Shown in pieces: positions 44,662 to 52,994 of a DNA stretch of 64,000 nt (position 1 is its first letter; every line of letters begins with the position of its first letter). The translations under genes and the position numbers were made by a program. Under the pieces are notes generated by a model. It ran no database searches and was not told the origin of the DNA. It saw only the letters and a program-made list of their open reading frames with translations. Source of the DNA: Pseudomonadota bacterium. GTDB taxonomy: Bacteria > Desulfobacterota > Syntrophobacteria > Syntrophobacterales > Syntrophobacteraceae. The stretch spans positions 3,122 through 67,121 of the forward strand of contig JAEZHY010000199.1 of assembly GCA_023416335.1 (NCBI GenBank), given 5' to 3'.

Positions 44662-45510
44662 ATGGAAAAAATTCTGCTCGGAATTTCCGCCTCCCCGCGC
44701 AAACACGGAAACTGTGAACTGCTCATAAAAGAGATCTTCGGCCGGCTCGGAGAAGGATGGGAACTGCGCCTTGTACGCTTGGCCGACCGGGACATAAAGC
44801 CCTGCCGAGCCTGTTATCAGTGCCTTTTCAATAAGATGAGATGTCCCCAGGAGGACGATTTTCTGTCCGTTCTGGACGAGCTTGCCGGGGCCGATGCCTT
44901 CGTGGCGGCCGCGCCTGCCTACCTGCTTTCCGCGAACGGGAGTCTCAAGAGATTTCTCGACCGGGGACTTCAATTCTATGCGTATGTCGACAGGCTGTGG
45001 GCAAAGCCGGGCGTCGGTGTTGCCGTCGCGGGTATCGAGGGCAGGGAAGGGAGTACGAAGCTCGGTGTGGAGAATTTCATCAAGATGGCCATGGGAGACC
45101 TTCGGGGTTCGGCGGTGATCTACGGGGCCCTTCCGGGCGAGACCTTGCTTTCCGCCGAAAACCGGGAAACCCCGGCGAGGCTTGCACTGGCGCTGACGGA
45201 TCCCGAAAAGCGGCTGAAACCCGAAGGCCCGGTATGTCCGCTTTGCGGGGGAGACACGTTCAGGTTCCTGCCCGAGGGCGCAATCCGGTGCATGCTCTGC
45301 AGCGGTTCGGGCAATTATGTGTGGAAAGACGGGTCCCTTCACGTCGAGATCGAACCGGGCGAGCATCCGTTCATTATGAGCAAGGAGGAAGCAATCCTCC
45401 ATGCCGAATGGCTGCGGGGAATGAAGGATAAGTTCCTCAAGCGCAGGAAAGAGTTGAAGGAGGTCGTGAGGAACTATCTCGGAGTGGGCAGGGTGGTTGG
45501 AGAGAAATGA
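44662..45510 (+). CDS. NADPH-dependent FMN reductase (flavodoxin-like) with C-terminal zinc ribbon
   Basis: A 282-residue protein. Residues 1-175 have the flavodoxin-like fold with the FMN loop GISASPRKHGNCELL and a Cys-rich CRACYQCLFNKMRCPQEDDF segment (47-66) seen in iron-sulfur flavoproteins; the middle carries AAPAYLLSANGSLKRFLDRG. Residues ~195-230 add a zinc-ribbon pair (CPLCGG...CMLCSGSG). It probably moves electrons from NAD(P)H or ferredoxin to an unknown acceptor. ATG 44662 follows AGGA at nine bases. It lies downstream of the sigma-54/terminator unit. Confidence 0.85.
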   Translation: MEKILLGISASPRKHGNCELLIKEIFGRLGEGWELRLVRLADRDIKPCRACYQCLFNKMRCPQEDDFLSVLDELAGADAFVAAAPAYLLSANGSLKRFLDRGLQFYAYVDRLWAKPGVGVAVAGIEGREGSTKLGVENFIKMAMGDLRGSAVIYGALPGETLLSAENRETPARLALALTDPEKRLKPEGPVCPLCGGDTFRFLPEGAIRCMLCSGSGNYVWKDGSLHVEIEPGEHPFIMSKEEAILHAEWLRGMKDKFLKRRKELKEVVRNYLGVGRVVGEK

Positions 45511-45523
45511 TGGAAAGCCTGTT

Positions 45524-45844
45524 TCAGACAGCAGGAGATTGAGGGATACAGTCGATGCACCGGGATCCCTCAGCACTGTGATAGGCATCCCACAGGTCAA
45601 CAGCGTTCTGTAGGTTCAGCCACATCTGCGGACTCGTATTTGTGAATTTGCCAAGACGCAAAGCCATATCGGCGCTGATGCCCCGCTTCCCGTTGACGAG
45701 TTCGTTTATCGTCCTGCGGTGAACCTTGAGCCTGTCGGCCAGTTGCTGCTGAGTGAGGCCGAGTTCTTCCAGGATGTCTTCCCTGATGAATTCACCGGGA
45801 TGTATGGGTCTGTTTTTCGGGAGCATCGATATGCCGTTTCTCAT
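45524..45844 (-). CDS. higA: HigA-type antitoxin, XRE family
   Basis: A 106-residue protein: RPIHPGEFIREDILEELGLT, then a helix-turn-helix QQLADRLKVHRRTINELVNG and KRGISADMALRLGKFTNTSP, the HigA/VapI-type XRE antitoxin. It lies directly after the toxin with a one-base overlap (TGATG), in the usual higB-higA order. ATG 45826 is a possible later start. It should bind the dyad at 46134-46162. Confidence 0.9.
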   Translation of the reverse strand: MRNGISMLPKNRPIHPGEFIREDILEELGLTQQQLADRLKVHRRTINELVNGKRGISADMALRLGKFTNTSPQMWLNLQNAVDLWDAYHSAEGSRCIDCIPQSPAV

Positions 45845-46125
45845 CAGTGATAATCCTCAAAAAGAACATTCTCGGCTTTGTCGCCCGACCATTCAAACGA
45901 AATACGCCATCGGTCGTTAATCCAAATTGAGTAGCGCGTTGGATAATATCCTTCGAGTGCGTGTAACCTGTTCGAAGCAGGAAAATAGAGATCCTCGATC
46001 CTGGTAGCTGCCGCAAGCTGTAACAATCTTCTTCTTGCTCGATCGTAAACCGATTTGTCTAAACGCGCTACCTTTTCCCCGTCGAAGATCTGTTCAGTCC
46101 TTTTGTCTTTGAAAGAACCTATCAC
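45844..46125 (-). CDS. higB: HigB/RelE-type mRNA interferase toxin
   Basis: A 93-residue RelE-superfamily toxin: GSFKDKRTEQIFDGEKVARL, RARRRLLQLAAATRIEDLYF, PASNRLHALEGYYPTRYSIW and INDRWRISFEWSGDKAENVL, the HigB/plasmid-maintenance killer pattern. It would cut mRNA on the ribosome. The start is GTG 46125, after AAGGAGAGGGG; an ATG at 46179 sits in the dyad region without a site. The pair converges with the flavodoxin gene. Confidence 0.9.
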   Translation of the reverse strand: MIGSFKDKRTEQIFDGEKVARLDKSVYDRARRRLLQLAAATRIEDLYFPASNRLHALEGYYPTRYSIWINDRWRISFEWSGDKAENVLFEDYH

Positions 46126-46133
46126 CCCCCTCT

Positions 46134-46162
46134 CCTTGTGTGTTACATGGTAACGCACAAGG
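46134..46162. promoter_or_regulatory. Dyad operator or RBS-sequestering hairpin of higBA
   Basis: CCTTGTG-T-GTTAC-ATG-GTAAC-G-CACAAGG: a near-perfect 29-bp dyad. In RNA it would form a hairpin whose 3' arm holds the AAGG of the higB ribosome site. As DNA it fits an antitoxin operator. Confidence 0.55.
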
Positions 46163-46315
46163 TAACAAAAAACAATCATATTCGATATGTTTTGGAGAGA
46201 GAGTTCCAGCTAATATAGTAGGGTGTCGTGCCGGATGGTGCCGCGGGAGGCAAGAGGGTTCGGCAGACAGAACTGATTCAATTCCTGCAGTTCTTCGGCA
46301 GGGGGCTCAGCTCCG

Positions 46316-46360
46316 CCCCTCCTGTCCTTCGGACCCGGGCAGCAAAAGACGCTGCCCGGG
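46316..46360. repeat. Palindromic intergenic repeat (related to 23550-23594)
   Basis: CCCTCCTGTCCTTCGGACCC, then CCCGGGCAGC pairing with GCTGCCCGGG over a short loop. The first block matches that at 23550 except for one base. Confidence 0.55.
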
Positions 46361-46443
46361 CCACCCTCCGTTCAATGCTCCTATTTCGACGATGTTGGCA
46401 CTAAAATGACGTGCCTCTTACTATTCACACTTCGATTCTTTGT

Positions 46444-46602
46444 TCAGATATCGGACAAATCCTCTCCTGGAGCTATTGTCAATCCCGGGCGATGACGGTC
46501 GAATTCCCTTTCCCACTTGCCGTTGTCGCAAACCAGGGTCTCACCTGTGAGAGACAGCTGCGCACCGTCCGGATATTTCTTCCCCTCGTATTCGCATTCC
46601 AT
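46444..46602 (-). CDS. Tiny Cys-containing protein (52 aa), paralogue type of the 54426 protein
   Basis: A short frame reading MECEYEGKKYPDGAQLSL, then ETLVCDNGKWEREF. GCAAGGAGCGCC puts a strong Shine-Dalgarno seven bases before ATG. The pattern C-x-YEGKK-x2-G...C-x-NG-x-WE also occurs in the 46-residue protein at 54426, which supports real coding. It has two Cys. No named family is recognised. The flanking DNA to 46994 shows no other gene. Confidence 0.65.
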   Translation of the reverse strand: MECEYEGKKYPDGAQLSLTGETLVCDNGKWEREFDRHRPGLTIAPGEDLSDI

Positions 46603-46994
46603 AGCGGCGCTCCTTGCATTTCAAATCCTTACAATCTTTTGATAAACACTCTCGGCGGCCATCTCCACTCAGTCCGTCTCATGATTGTGCGGCCATTGTC
46701 GCAAGCCGGGAATGCCTATTTAACCTGCCCGCGATAAACCGACCCCGAAGAGGTTTATAATTCATAATTAATCGGCTAAGATATCCGCGATCGAAATGAA
46801 GCGCGTAACCCCGTCCCCATGCCGGTCGGTTTATCCGCATTCTTGAAACAAGCATGTTGAAAGGGTTGAGGTCCTCCCTGCGTCCCGATTCCCTCCGGGC
46901 AGGAACGGATTTTCCTCGTGCAGGGCAGGGGTAATCATAAACCTGGAGCGCCTCCTTACGGCCGCTTCCCTAACTTTGGCAGGTGCGTATTTCC

Positions 46995-47924
46995 ATGGAA
47001 CAAGATGCAGGTCATATATCCAATTTTTCAACCAACCATCCTTCCGGTTGGGACACCGAACAATTTCGCGAGAACTGGTTCGCCTTCCTCGAATCGATTG
47101 TAGAAGAGAGCAGTTCCCTGGTTCCCCCACGGCGTATCCGGTATCAGATCGAACAAACCGCTGTTTTTCAGGAAGTGGTGGCCGACTGGGAGAACCTGAA
47201 CGGCTCTCAGCGCCTGGATGCGTGGAAAAAATTGCTCATGTGCGCCGAAGAGAGTTCGCGGGACATCCTGCCGACCTGTGTCCAATGCGGGGAGTGCTGC
47301 CGTAAGGGAAGTCCGACGCTCCATGCCGAGGACCTCGAAATTCTCCGGGAAGGGAAAATCCCCTGGGAGCAACTCGTGACCTTGAGGAAAGGGGAACCGG
47401 CGCTTTCTCCTTTCGACGGCAGGCCGTTCGTTCTTCCGGAGGAGAGGGTAAAAATCAGGGAAAAAGAAGGTTCGCAGGAATGCGTGTTTCTGGATGAGAA
47501 AACCGAGCGGTGTTCCATCTATTCGGACCGCCCGCTCCAGTGCCGCGCCCAGGCCTGCTGGGACCCGATGCCCGCCCGTGACCTCGCGGAACAACCTTTT
47601 CTTCTTCGAAAGCAGATATTCGAAGGAGTCGATGTCCTAGTCGAAATGATCTCCGAGCATGACAAACGCTGCGATTTCGAAGCCCTCACGGAAGCCTTCG
47701 AGAAGCTGCAGGAAAACGAAGGCCGGAATATTCAGGATATTATCGGGCTGCTGTCATACGAGGAGCATTTCCGGGAGTTTGTCAGCGGACAGTTCAAGAT
47801 TCCGCGGGAGAACATGGAACTTCTTTTCGGCCGCAGTTTCGTCCGTATGCTTCCACTTTTCGGATACCGCGTGGAGCAGGATGCGGAAGGCAACAACTGC
47901 ATCGTTCCCGACAAGCAGGCATAA
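46995..47924 (+). CDS. YkgJ family (CxxCxxCC) cysteine cluster protein
   Basis: A 309-residue protein with the zinc/iron-chelating YkgJ module: PTCVQCGECCRKGSPTL (near 96-112), ECVFLDEKTERCSIYSDRP and CRAQACWDP. These cysteines bind a metal or Fe-S cluster in the family; the function is unknown. About 90 residues precede the module and ~110 helical residues follow. ATG 46995 is preferred over GTG 46983 by Shine-Dalgarno spacing. It converges with the glycosyltransferase gene, three bases apart. Confidence 0.83.
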   Translation: MEQDAGHISNFSTNHPSGWDTEQFRENWFAFLESIVEESSSLVPPRRIRYQIEQTAVFQEVVADWENLNGSQRLDAWKKLLMCAEESSRDILPTCVQCGECCRKGSPTLHAEDLEILREGKIPWEQLVTLRKGEPALSPFDGRPFVLPEERVKIREKEGSQECVFLDEKTERCSIYSDRPLQCRAQACWDPMPARDLAEQPFLLRKQIFEGVDVLVEMISEHDKRCDFEALTEAFEKLQENEGRNIQDIIGLLSYEEHFREFVSGQFKIPRENMELLFGRSFVRMLPLFGYRVEQDAEGNNCIVPDKQA

Positions 47925-47927
47925 AAG

Positions 47928-49475
47928 TTAGCACCCGGCCAGCTTTCGAGCCTGTATCATGAGTTCGCTTGCTTCTTTTTCATAGCCTGCTTCCCTGAGG
48001 AGTACGGCGCATTTTATATAGGGAAGCTCAAACGTGGGGAAAATCTCCATCGCAGTTCTGAAGTATTCCATCGCGAGCGGGAGGTTCCCCTTTCCTGCAG
48101 CGAGTTCTCCCCGGGCCATCCACGTACGGATGGATTCCGGGTTGAGTTCGAGGCATCTTTCGAGCGCCCGGTCGGCGGATTCCGAAAAAAAACACCCACA
48201 GAATCGGGGCATGTAATCCCGAGGTTCGAGTTGCGACGCCTCGAGAAAACATGCCCCGGCCTGATCTCGTCTTCCTGCGTTTCCGGCAGTCATGCCGTCG
48301 TTCATCAGGTGCTCGAACCTGGTGGACTGAAGGAGCGCATGCCTGCCGCTTACCTTCGCGCCCTCCGTGGAGGCGAACCGGGCAAATACGGTTTCAGTCG
48401 ATTTCCTTCTTTCCTTTTTCGCATGCCCATACCCGAGAAGCTGTCTGTAAAATGCCACCCTGTCCTGACCGTGATCGAGCTGCAGGCGCTCCTTCAAAAC
48501 ATAATTCCTGGCCGCGCCGGATATTCTCTTTCTGAGCGAGGGGTTGTCGGCGAGTGTTGCCAGGATTGAAATGAACTGTTCCTGCGTGTTGAAGAGAAAG
48601 CCGGTCTCGCCGTTTCTCACGACGCCGGGGTAGGGGCCCGCGGCCTGGAGGACCGGGATCGTTCCGTGAACGGCGTACTCGAGAAACTTTACGTCCGACC
48701 TGGATCTGTTAAACGGAGTGTCTTTGAGTGGAGCGATTCCTATTTCGATGGTGTTCACGAAGCGGTAATAATCGGAAAGAGACCCCGGGTGGGTCCTTTT
48801 CCTGAGCCGGTCCGGAAGGGGCGCGAAGATGTTCCAGACCGCATCCCCACACATCAGGTGAAGCCGCACATCGTTTCTCGAAGAGATCCAACGCATGAGG
48901 GGCGCGGCGTACTGGGCCAGGTCCTCGAAGTGGCCGATCGAGCCTCCCCACCCGACGATCAATTCCCTCTTTTCGTCATTCATTCTCTCTGGCGGAACAT
49001 CCAGGATATGGTTCGGGAATACTCTCGAGACAGGATTCAAAAAACCGTATTTCCTCTGCAGTTCGGGGCTGCTGAACTGCATTGCGTCGCATGACCTTGC
49101 AAGACGCTTCAGGAGCAGGGTGTTCTCCGGATTCTGGTAAAAAGCGTGTACGCGGCTCCCTTTGGGGACATCGTTGAGATCGTCGCAAAGCTCGTAGACC
49201 GTGAGCTTTCCTTCGGACCTTCTCCTTTTGATTACGGGAAGCAAATCCGGGCAGCAGATATTGTTGAGAATGAGGACGTCCGCCTCATGCATTATTTCTA
49301 TTCGGTGCCGGTGCACATAGGTGAAGTTGAGGACATGGACCGCTTCGCAATGGGCCATGCCGACCCCGGGAGCATAGGTCCTGTAATAAAAGTCGCCCCC
49401 CGATTCCTCCTGGGGCGTATCCACCTGGGCTATTACGAGCGGAAAGTCTCCCGCTGAATACGATCCGGCCTGCAT
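47928..49475 (-). CDS. GT4-like glycosyltransferase with C-terminal TPR-like repeats
   Basis: A 515-residue cytoplasmic protein. Residues ~1-360 resemble a GT-B glycosyltransferase (VTDxP-like start, LIVGWGGSIGHFEDL, RSDVKFLEYAVHGTIPVLQA as the donor-binding EX7E-type helix). Residues ~390-515 carry two to three TPR-like helices (AGACFLEASQLEPRDYMPRF, ALERCLELNPESIRTWMARG, AMEYFRTAMEIFPTFELPYI). It is divergent from flagellin 380 bp away, so it may glycosylate flagellin, an inference from location and the TPR-GT layout known from flagellin modification. Confidence 0.75.
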   Translation of the reverse strand: MQAGSYSAGDFPLVIAQVDTPQEESGGDFYYRTYAPGVGMAHCEAVHVLNFTYVHRHRIEIMHEADVLILNNICCPDLLPVIKRRRSEGKLTVYELCDDLNDVPKGSRVHAFYQNPENTLLLKRLARSCDAMQFSSPELQRKYGFLNPVSRVFPNHILDVPPERMNDEKRELIVGWGGSIGHFEDLAQYAAPLMRWISSRNDVRLHLMCGDAVWNIFAPLPDRLRKRTHPGSLSDYYRFVNTIEIGIAPLKDTPFNRSRSDVKFLEYAVHGTIPVLQAAGPYPGVVRNGETGFLFNTQEQFISILATLADNPSLRKRISGAARNYVLKERLQLDHGQDRVAFYRQLLGYGHAKKERRKSTETVFARFASTEGAKVSGRHALLQSTRFEHLMNDGMTAGNAGRRDQAGACFLEASQLEPRDYMPRFCGCFFSESADRALERCLELNPESIRTWMARGELAAGKGNLPLAMEYFRTAMEIFPTFELPYIKCAVLLREAGYEKEASELMIQARKLAGC

Positions 49476-49853
49476 TCCGATCCTCTTGGTATGTCAACCT
49501 CTTGACGGCAAACCGCGGCCACGAAGCGGATCCGGTCCGCTCTTCAGTAGGCACCGGCCGGCCGCTTTACTCCAAGGCTCCAAGGTTTTACGGGGAGCCC
49601 GGCAATTACTCACGGCCCGGAGAGCGCTCCCTCATTTTGTTGCCTCTGGAGTTGGATGCAGAGTTGATGCCAAAAAAGGCGCACCGATCCGGGCCGTGAT
49701 TGCATTTGATGAAAAGGGGGATGGGCTCTTGAAAAAATTCTAAAGTCCATTCCGGTTCGTGTCGATTTAGTAGTCAAAGCGAAAGAAAATGGACTGTAGA
49801 ATGGCTTAAAACTCTGACAAGGATGTCACGAACTACTTCAAGGAGGAATTACC
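49476..49853. other. Intergenic region upstream of flagellin
   Basis: The 378-bp gap has one frame (49486-49743, 85 aa) without a ribosome site or family match, which I do not accept as a gene. It carries a candidate sigma-28 promoter at 49741-49768. Confidence 0.4.
49741..49768 (+). promoter_or_regulatory. Possible sigma-28 promoter of flagellin
   Basis: TAAAGTCC, a 12-bp spacer, then GTCGATTT; the flagellar consensus is TAAAGTTT-N11-GCCGATAA. Halves are fair and the spacer one base long; it lies 86 bp before the start. Confidence 0.35.
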
Positions 49854-50690
49854 ATGGGACTTAAAGTCAATACCAACATCGAAGCGGTGAACGTCCACAA
49901 CAACCTGATTAACACCAACAACGCAGTTGCGGACTCCCTCAAGAAACTGTCTTCAGGCTTGAGAATCACGGCGGCCAAGGACGATGCCGCCGGCTTCGCG
50001 GTCGCCAACGCTTTCAAGGCAAAGATTGCATCGATGCGGGTTGCCTCGCAGAATGCGGCTGAAGCACAGTCGATGCTTCAGGTTGCGGATGGCGCTTACA
50101 ACAAGATCCACGACATTCTGGTCCGGATGAAATCGCTTGCGACCCAGGCATCTTCCGGGCAGTCGCAAGACAACCTGAAGACGATGAACAACGAATTCGG
50201 CCTGCTGCAGGACGAAATCGACCGTATCGCGAAATCCACCAAGTACGGTTCGACGACCCTGGTAGATGCAAGCACGACCGCTCTGAACGGTATTACCTTC
50301 CAGGTCGGTGCCACCAACACGGCTGACGACAAGATCAAGGTTTCGTTCAACGGCGCTACTGCGGCCTGCCTGAGTGTGGACAAGACGAGCATCGACATCA
50401 GCGGGCTCACCAGTGCCCAGTCCGCCATGGACGCCATCGACAAAGCCCTCGTTTCGATCAACTCCTACATGGGTGAAATCGGTGCTTACCAGAACAGGCT
50501 GCAGTACACGGTTGAGAACCTCGCAATAAGCATCGAGAACTTCTCTGCCTCGGAATCGACGATCCGCGACGTTGACATGGCGGACGAAATGACGAAGTTC
50601 ACCAAGAACCAGATTCTCCAGCAGTCAGGTATGGCGATGCTGGCACAGGCAAACCAGGCTCCTCAGCAGGTGCTCACACTGCTCAGGTAA
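49854..50690 (+). CDS. fliC: Flagellin
   Basis: A 278-residue short flagellin with both conserved ends: GLKVNTNIEAVNVHNNL and SLKKLSSGLRITAAKDDAAG (D0/D1) at the N-terminus, and FSASESTIRDVDMADEMTKF then ILQQSGMAMLAQANQAPQQV at the C-terminus. The variable middle is short (~80 residues). It is exported through the flagellum and polymerises into the filament. AAGGAGG precedes ATG. No other flagellar gene lies next to it. A hairpin terminator follows at 50729. Confidence 0.95.
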   Translation: MGLKVNTNIEAVNVHNNLINTNNAVADSLKKLSSGLRITAAKDDAAGFAVANAFKAKIASMRVASQNAAEAQSMLQVADGAYNKIHDILVRMKSLATQASSGQSQDNLKTMNNEFGLLQDEIDRIAKSTKYGSTTLVDASTTALNGITFQVGATNTADDKIKVSFNGATAACLSVDKTSIDISGLTSAQSAMDAIDKALVSINSYMGEIGAYQNRLQYTVENLAISIENFSASESTIRDVDMADEMTKFTKNQILQQSGMAMLAQANQAPQQVLTLLR

Positions 50691-50728
50691 TCCGGCAACG
50701 AAGAATTCCCATTCTGCAGTTCGGGAGG

Positions 50729-50752
50729 AGGCGGTCCAAAAGACCGCCTTTT
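50729..50752 (+). terminator. Flagellin terminator
   Basis: AGGCGGTC pairs with GACCGCCT over a CAAAA loop, followed by TTT, 39 bp past the flagellin stop. Confidence 0.8.
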
Positions 50753-50776
50753 CCATTTTGGACACTGGCAAAAAGG

Positions 50777-50805
50777 AACGGCCCGCCGGAGAGAGGCGGG
50801 CCGTT
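50777..50805 (-). terminator. leuA terminator
   Basis: AACGGCCCGCC pairs with GGCGGGCCGTT (11 bp) over a GGAGAGA loop, followed on the minus strand by CCTTTTTG, just past the leuA stop; it can also back up flagellin termination. Confidence 0.85.
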
Positions 50806-50810
50806 TCTTT

Positions 50811-52385
50811 TTAATCGCTCACGGATGCGGTTTCGGCCTCAGGCGGCTCGGCCGAAAGTTCCCCGATCATGCCTGCCCCGCCATTGGCGAAATAGCGATT
50901 GAAAGCGTTCAGGTAAGCTCGGGCGCTTGCTTCGATTACGTCAGGACTCGTACCTATTCCGGAATAGATGGTTTGGCCGATTTCCACGCGGACCATTGCC
51001 TCGCCAAGGGCATCCCTGCCCATTGTGACTGCCTTGAGGTCATAGTCTCTCAACTTTCCCTGGATTCCCGTGATACGTTCGATCCCGTGGAAAACGGCAT
51101 CGACCGGGCCGTTGCCGGTTGCGGCATCGGTAATGAGTCGGCCCTCGCGGGAGAGGGTAACGGAGGCGAGCGGCATGATCTTGTTGCCGCTCATGATCTG
51201 GATGCTATGCATAGAGTAGGTTTCCGGGACTTTGGATACCTCGATTTCAACGATGGAGTGGAGGTCCTGGCTCGTAATCTCCTTTTTCCGGTCGGCGACA
51301 TCGATGAAACGCGTATAGATGCGCTCGAACACGGCCGCGTCCAACGTAAAACCGAGTTCGCCCAGGCGGTGCTTGAGGGCCGCCCGTCCGGACCGGGCGG
51401 TCAGGACTATCTTGTGCTGCTTGATTCCGAGGTCTTCCGGTTTCATGATTTCGTAGGTGCTTCTATCCTTGAGTACTCCGTCCTGGTGAATTCCGGACGA
51501 ATGCGCGAATGCGTTGCTCCCGACGATAGCCTTGTTCGGCTGGACGGGGATGTTCATCAGCCTGCTCACCATTCGGCTCGTACGGTATATCTCCCGGGTA
51601 TCGATGTCCGTTTTCGCATCATAGTCGGCAAATCGAGTCTGGAGTACCATGACGATTTCTTCAAGAGAGGCATTGCCCGCTCTTTCACCAACGCCGTTGA
51701 TCGTGCACTCGACCTGGTCGGCACCGTTTCGAATCGCGGCGAGGCTGTTCGCGACCGCCAACCCGAGATCGTCGTGGCAGTGGACGCTGAGTATGACATT
51801 ATCCAGGGCAGGTACACTCTCCCGGAGTCTTTTGATGAGGTTCCCGTATTCTTCGGGCAGGGCGTACCCGACGGTATCGGGCACGTTTATGACTTTCGCT
51901 CCGGCCTGGATCGTCGCCTCGATTATACGGCAGAGAAACTCGAAATCCGTTCGTGAACCGTCTTCCGTGGAAAACTCGACGTCATCGCAGTATTTCTTCG
52001 CATACCTGACGGCATCGGCCGCCATCTGGAGCGCGCTGTTGCGGTCGCGCCGGAGTTTTTTCCGAATATGGATGTCGGAGGAGCCGAGGAAAACGTGGAT
52101 TCTTGGATTTGCGGCCTCGCGCACTCCTTCCCATGCCAGATCGATATCTTCTTTTACGGCGCGGGCGAGACCGGCGATCACGGGACCTCTGACCTGCTGA
52201 GATATTGCCTTTACGGCCTGAAGGTCGTCAGGCGACGAGCAGGGAAAACCGGCTTCGATGACATCCACCCGGAGTTTGGCAAGCTGTTGAGCGATTTCAA
52301 TCTTCTGCCGTTTATTGAGTCTTGCCCCGGGGACCTGTTCTCCATCCCTGAGTGTGGTGTCAAAAATATGAATCTTTCTGCTCAT
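50811..52385 (-). CDS. leuA: 2-isopropylmalate synthase
   Basis: A 524-residue enzyme that condenses acetyl-CoA and 2-oxoisovalerate, the first step of leucine synthesis. Seen: HIFDTTLRDGEQVPGARLNK (note Val where most have Ser), EAGFPCSSPDDL, VEFSTEDGSRTDFEFL, LSVHCHDDLGLAVANSL (metal-binding), and GVGERAGNASLEE, then a regulatory LeuA dimer domain from ~395. CAAGGAGATCGGG precedes ATG. The 5' leader holds a leucine-rich peptide frame and a transcription terminator, so leucine attenuation is likely. Confidence 0.94.
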   Translation of the reverse strand: MSRKIHIFDTTLRDGEQVPGARLNKRQKIEIAQQLAKLRVDVIEAGFPCSSPDDLQAVKAISQQVRGPVIAGLARAVKEDIDLAWEGVREAANPRIHVFLGSSDIHIRKKLRRDRNSALQMAADAVRYAKKYCDDVEFSTEDGSRTDFEFLCRIIEATIQAGAKVINVPDTVGYALPEEYGNLIKRLRESVPALDNVILSVHCHDDLGLAVANSLAAIRNGADQVECTINGVGERAGNASLEEIVMVLQTRFADYDAKTDIDTREIYRTSRMVSRLMNIPVQPNKAIVGSNAFAHSSGIHQDGVLKDRSTYEIMKPEDLGIKQHKIVLTARSGRAALKHRLGELGFTLDAAVFERIYTRFIDVADRKKEITSQDLHSIVEIEVSKVPETYSMHSIQIMSGNKIMPLASVTLSREGRLITDAATGNGPVDAVFHGIERITGIQGKLRDYDLKAVTMGRDALGEAMVRVEIGQTIYSGIGTSPDVIEASARAYLNAFNRYFANGGAGMIGELSAEPPEAETASVSD

Positions 52386-52427
52386 CCCGATCTCCTTGAC
52401 GCTTGTAAAAGTTCAGATAAAAGGCCC

Positions 52428-52466
52428 CAAAAAACAAAAAGGCCATGGGGAGAACCCATGGCCTTT
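52428..52466 (-). terminator. Leader terminator (attenuator) of leuA
   Basis: On the minus strand AAAGGCCATGGG pairs with CCCATGGCCTTT (12 bp, perfect) over a five-base loop, followed by TTTTTGTTTTTT. It lies 43-81 bp before the leuA start and after the leader peptide stop. Confidence 0.85.
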
Positions 52467-52491
52467 GATCAGTAGTCGATTTCAGTCTAAA

Positions 52492-52581
52492 TCATGGCAA
52501 AAGAAAGGCAACAGCTCCCCGAACCCGGCTTCGCAGGCTTAGTAGTAGGACGAGTAGTAGGAACAGGGTCGGGAAACTCAA
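52492..52581 (-). CDS. leuL: Leucine-rich leader peptide of leuA (attenuator peptide)
   Basis: The minus strand reads LSFPTLFLLLVLLLSLRSRV then RGAVAFLLP and TGA (52492-52494). Between residues 6 and 16 there are eight Leu in eleven codons (CTG TTC CTA CTA CTC GTC CTA CTA CTA AGC CTG), with Val and Phe between. The terminator follows 26 bases past the stop. No ATG is available; TTG 52579-52581 or TTG 52612-52614 could start it, both with weak ribosome sites. The arrangement is that of classic branched-chain amino acid attenuation. Confidence 0.65.
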   Translation of the reverse strand: MSFPTLFLLLVLLLSLRSRVRGAVAFLLP

Positions 52582-52656
52582 AACAATTTCACTTTCTGAA
52601 AAGGTTTCGGCCAAAATTCAAGGTCAATATAGCCGTCCGAATTGGGGAAGTCCAGC

Positions 52657-52797
52657 CTAAATTACGTAAACGATTCCGAAACAGGCCGCAATTTCCAGGA
52701 GAAAGAGGATCGAATAGATTGCATACTTCCGAACGGGCATGTCCTCAAATATGCGGTTTGCTTCTTCCATCGTTCCGTAAGCTTTATCTGTATCCAT
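52657..52797 (-). CDS. Small membrane protein (46 aa)
   Basis: A 46-residue frame: MDTDKAYGTMEEANRIFEDM, a short PVRKY turn, and one hydrophobic helix AIYSILFLLEIAACFGIVYV at the C-terminus. The charged-to-membrane layout looks like a real small inner-membrane protein. The ribosome site is weak (GAGAA). It lies upstream of the leuA leader on the same strand and is too short for standard gene lists. No family recognised. Confidence 0.5.
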   Translation of the reverse strand: MDTDKAYGTMEEANRIFEDMPVRKYAIYSILFLLEIAACFGIVYVI

Positions 52798-52994
52798 GCA
52801 AATTCTCAGCCTTATTTTAGAGGTATCGCACTCAGGCCTTTGGCGCTTGCTCCAAAGGAAGATTATCTATTATATTTGCCCCGCAAAAAAGATCAAGTCC
52901 ATTTCGGACTCGGGGCAGACATGTTGCGATGAATGCCGCGATCCGCTCTGCCGGACGGCTGAAAAAATACTTTAATTTTCCAGGAAGGTTTTTA

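Noticed and set aside
46411..46737. 108-aa plus-strand frame
   Set aside because: It lies opposite the 52-aa minus-strand gene that has a strong ribosome site and a paralogue.
49486..49743. 85-aa frame before flagellin
   Set aside because: No Shine-Dalgarno, biased composition, and it ends in the flagellin promoter region.
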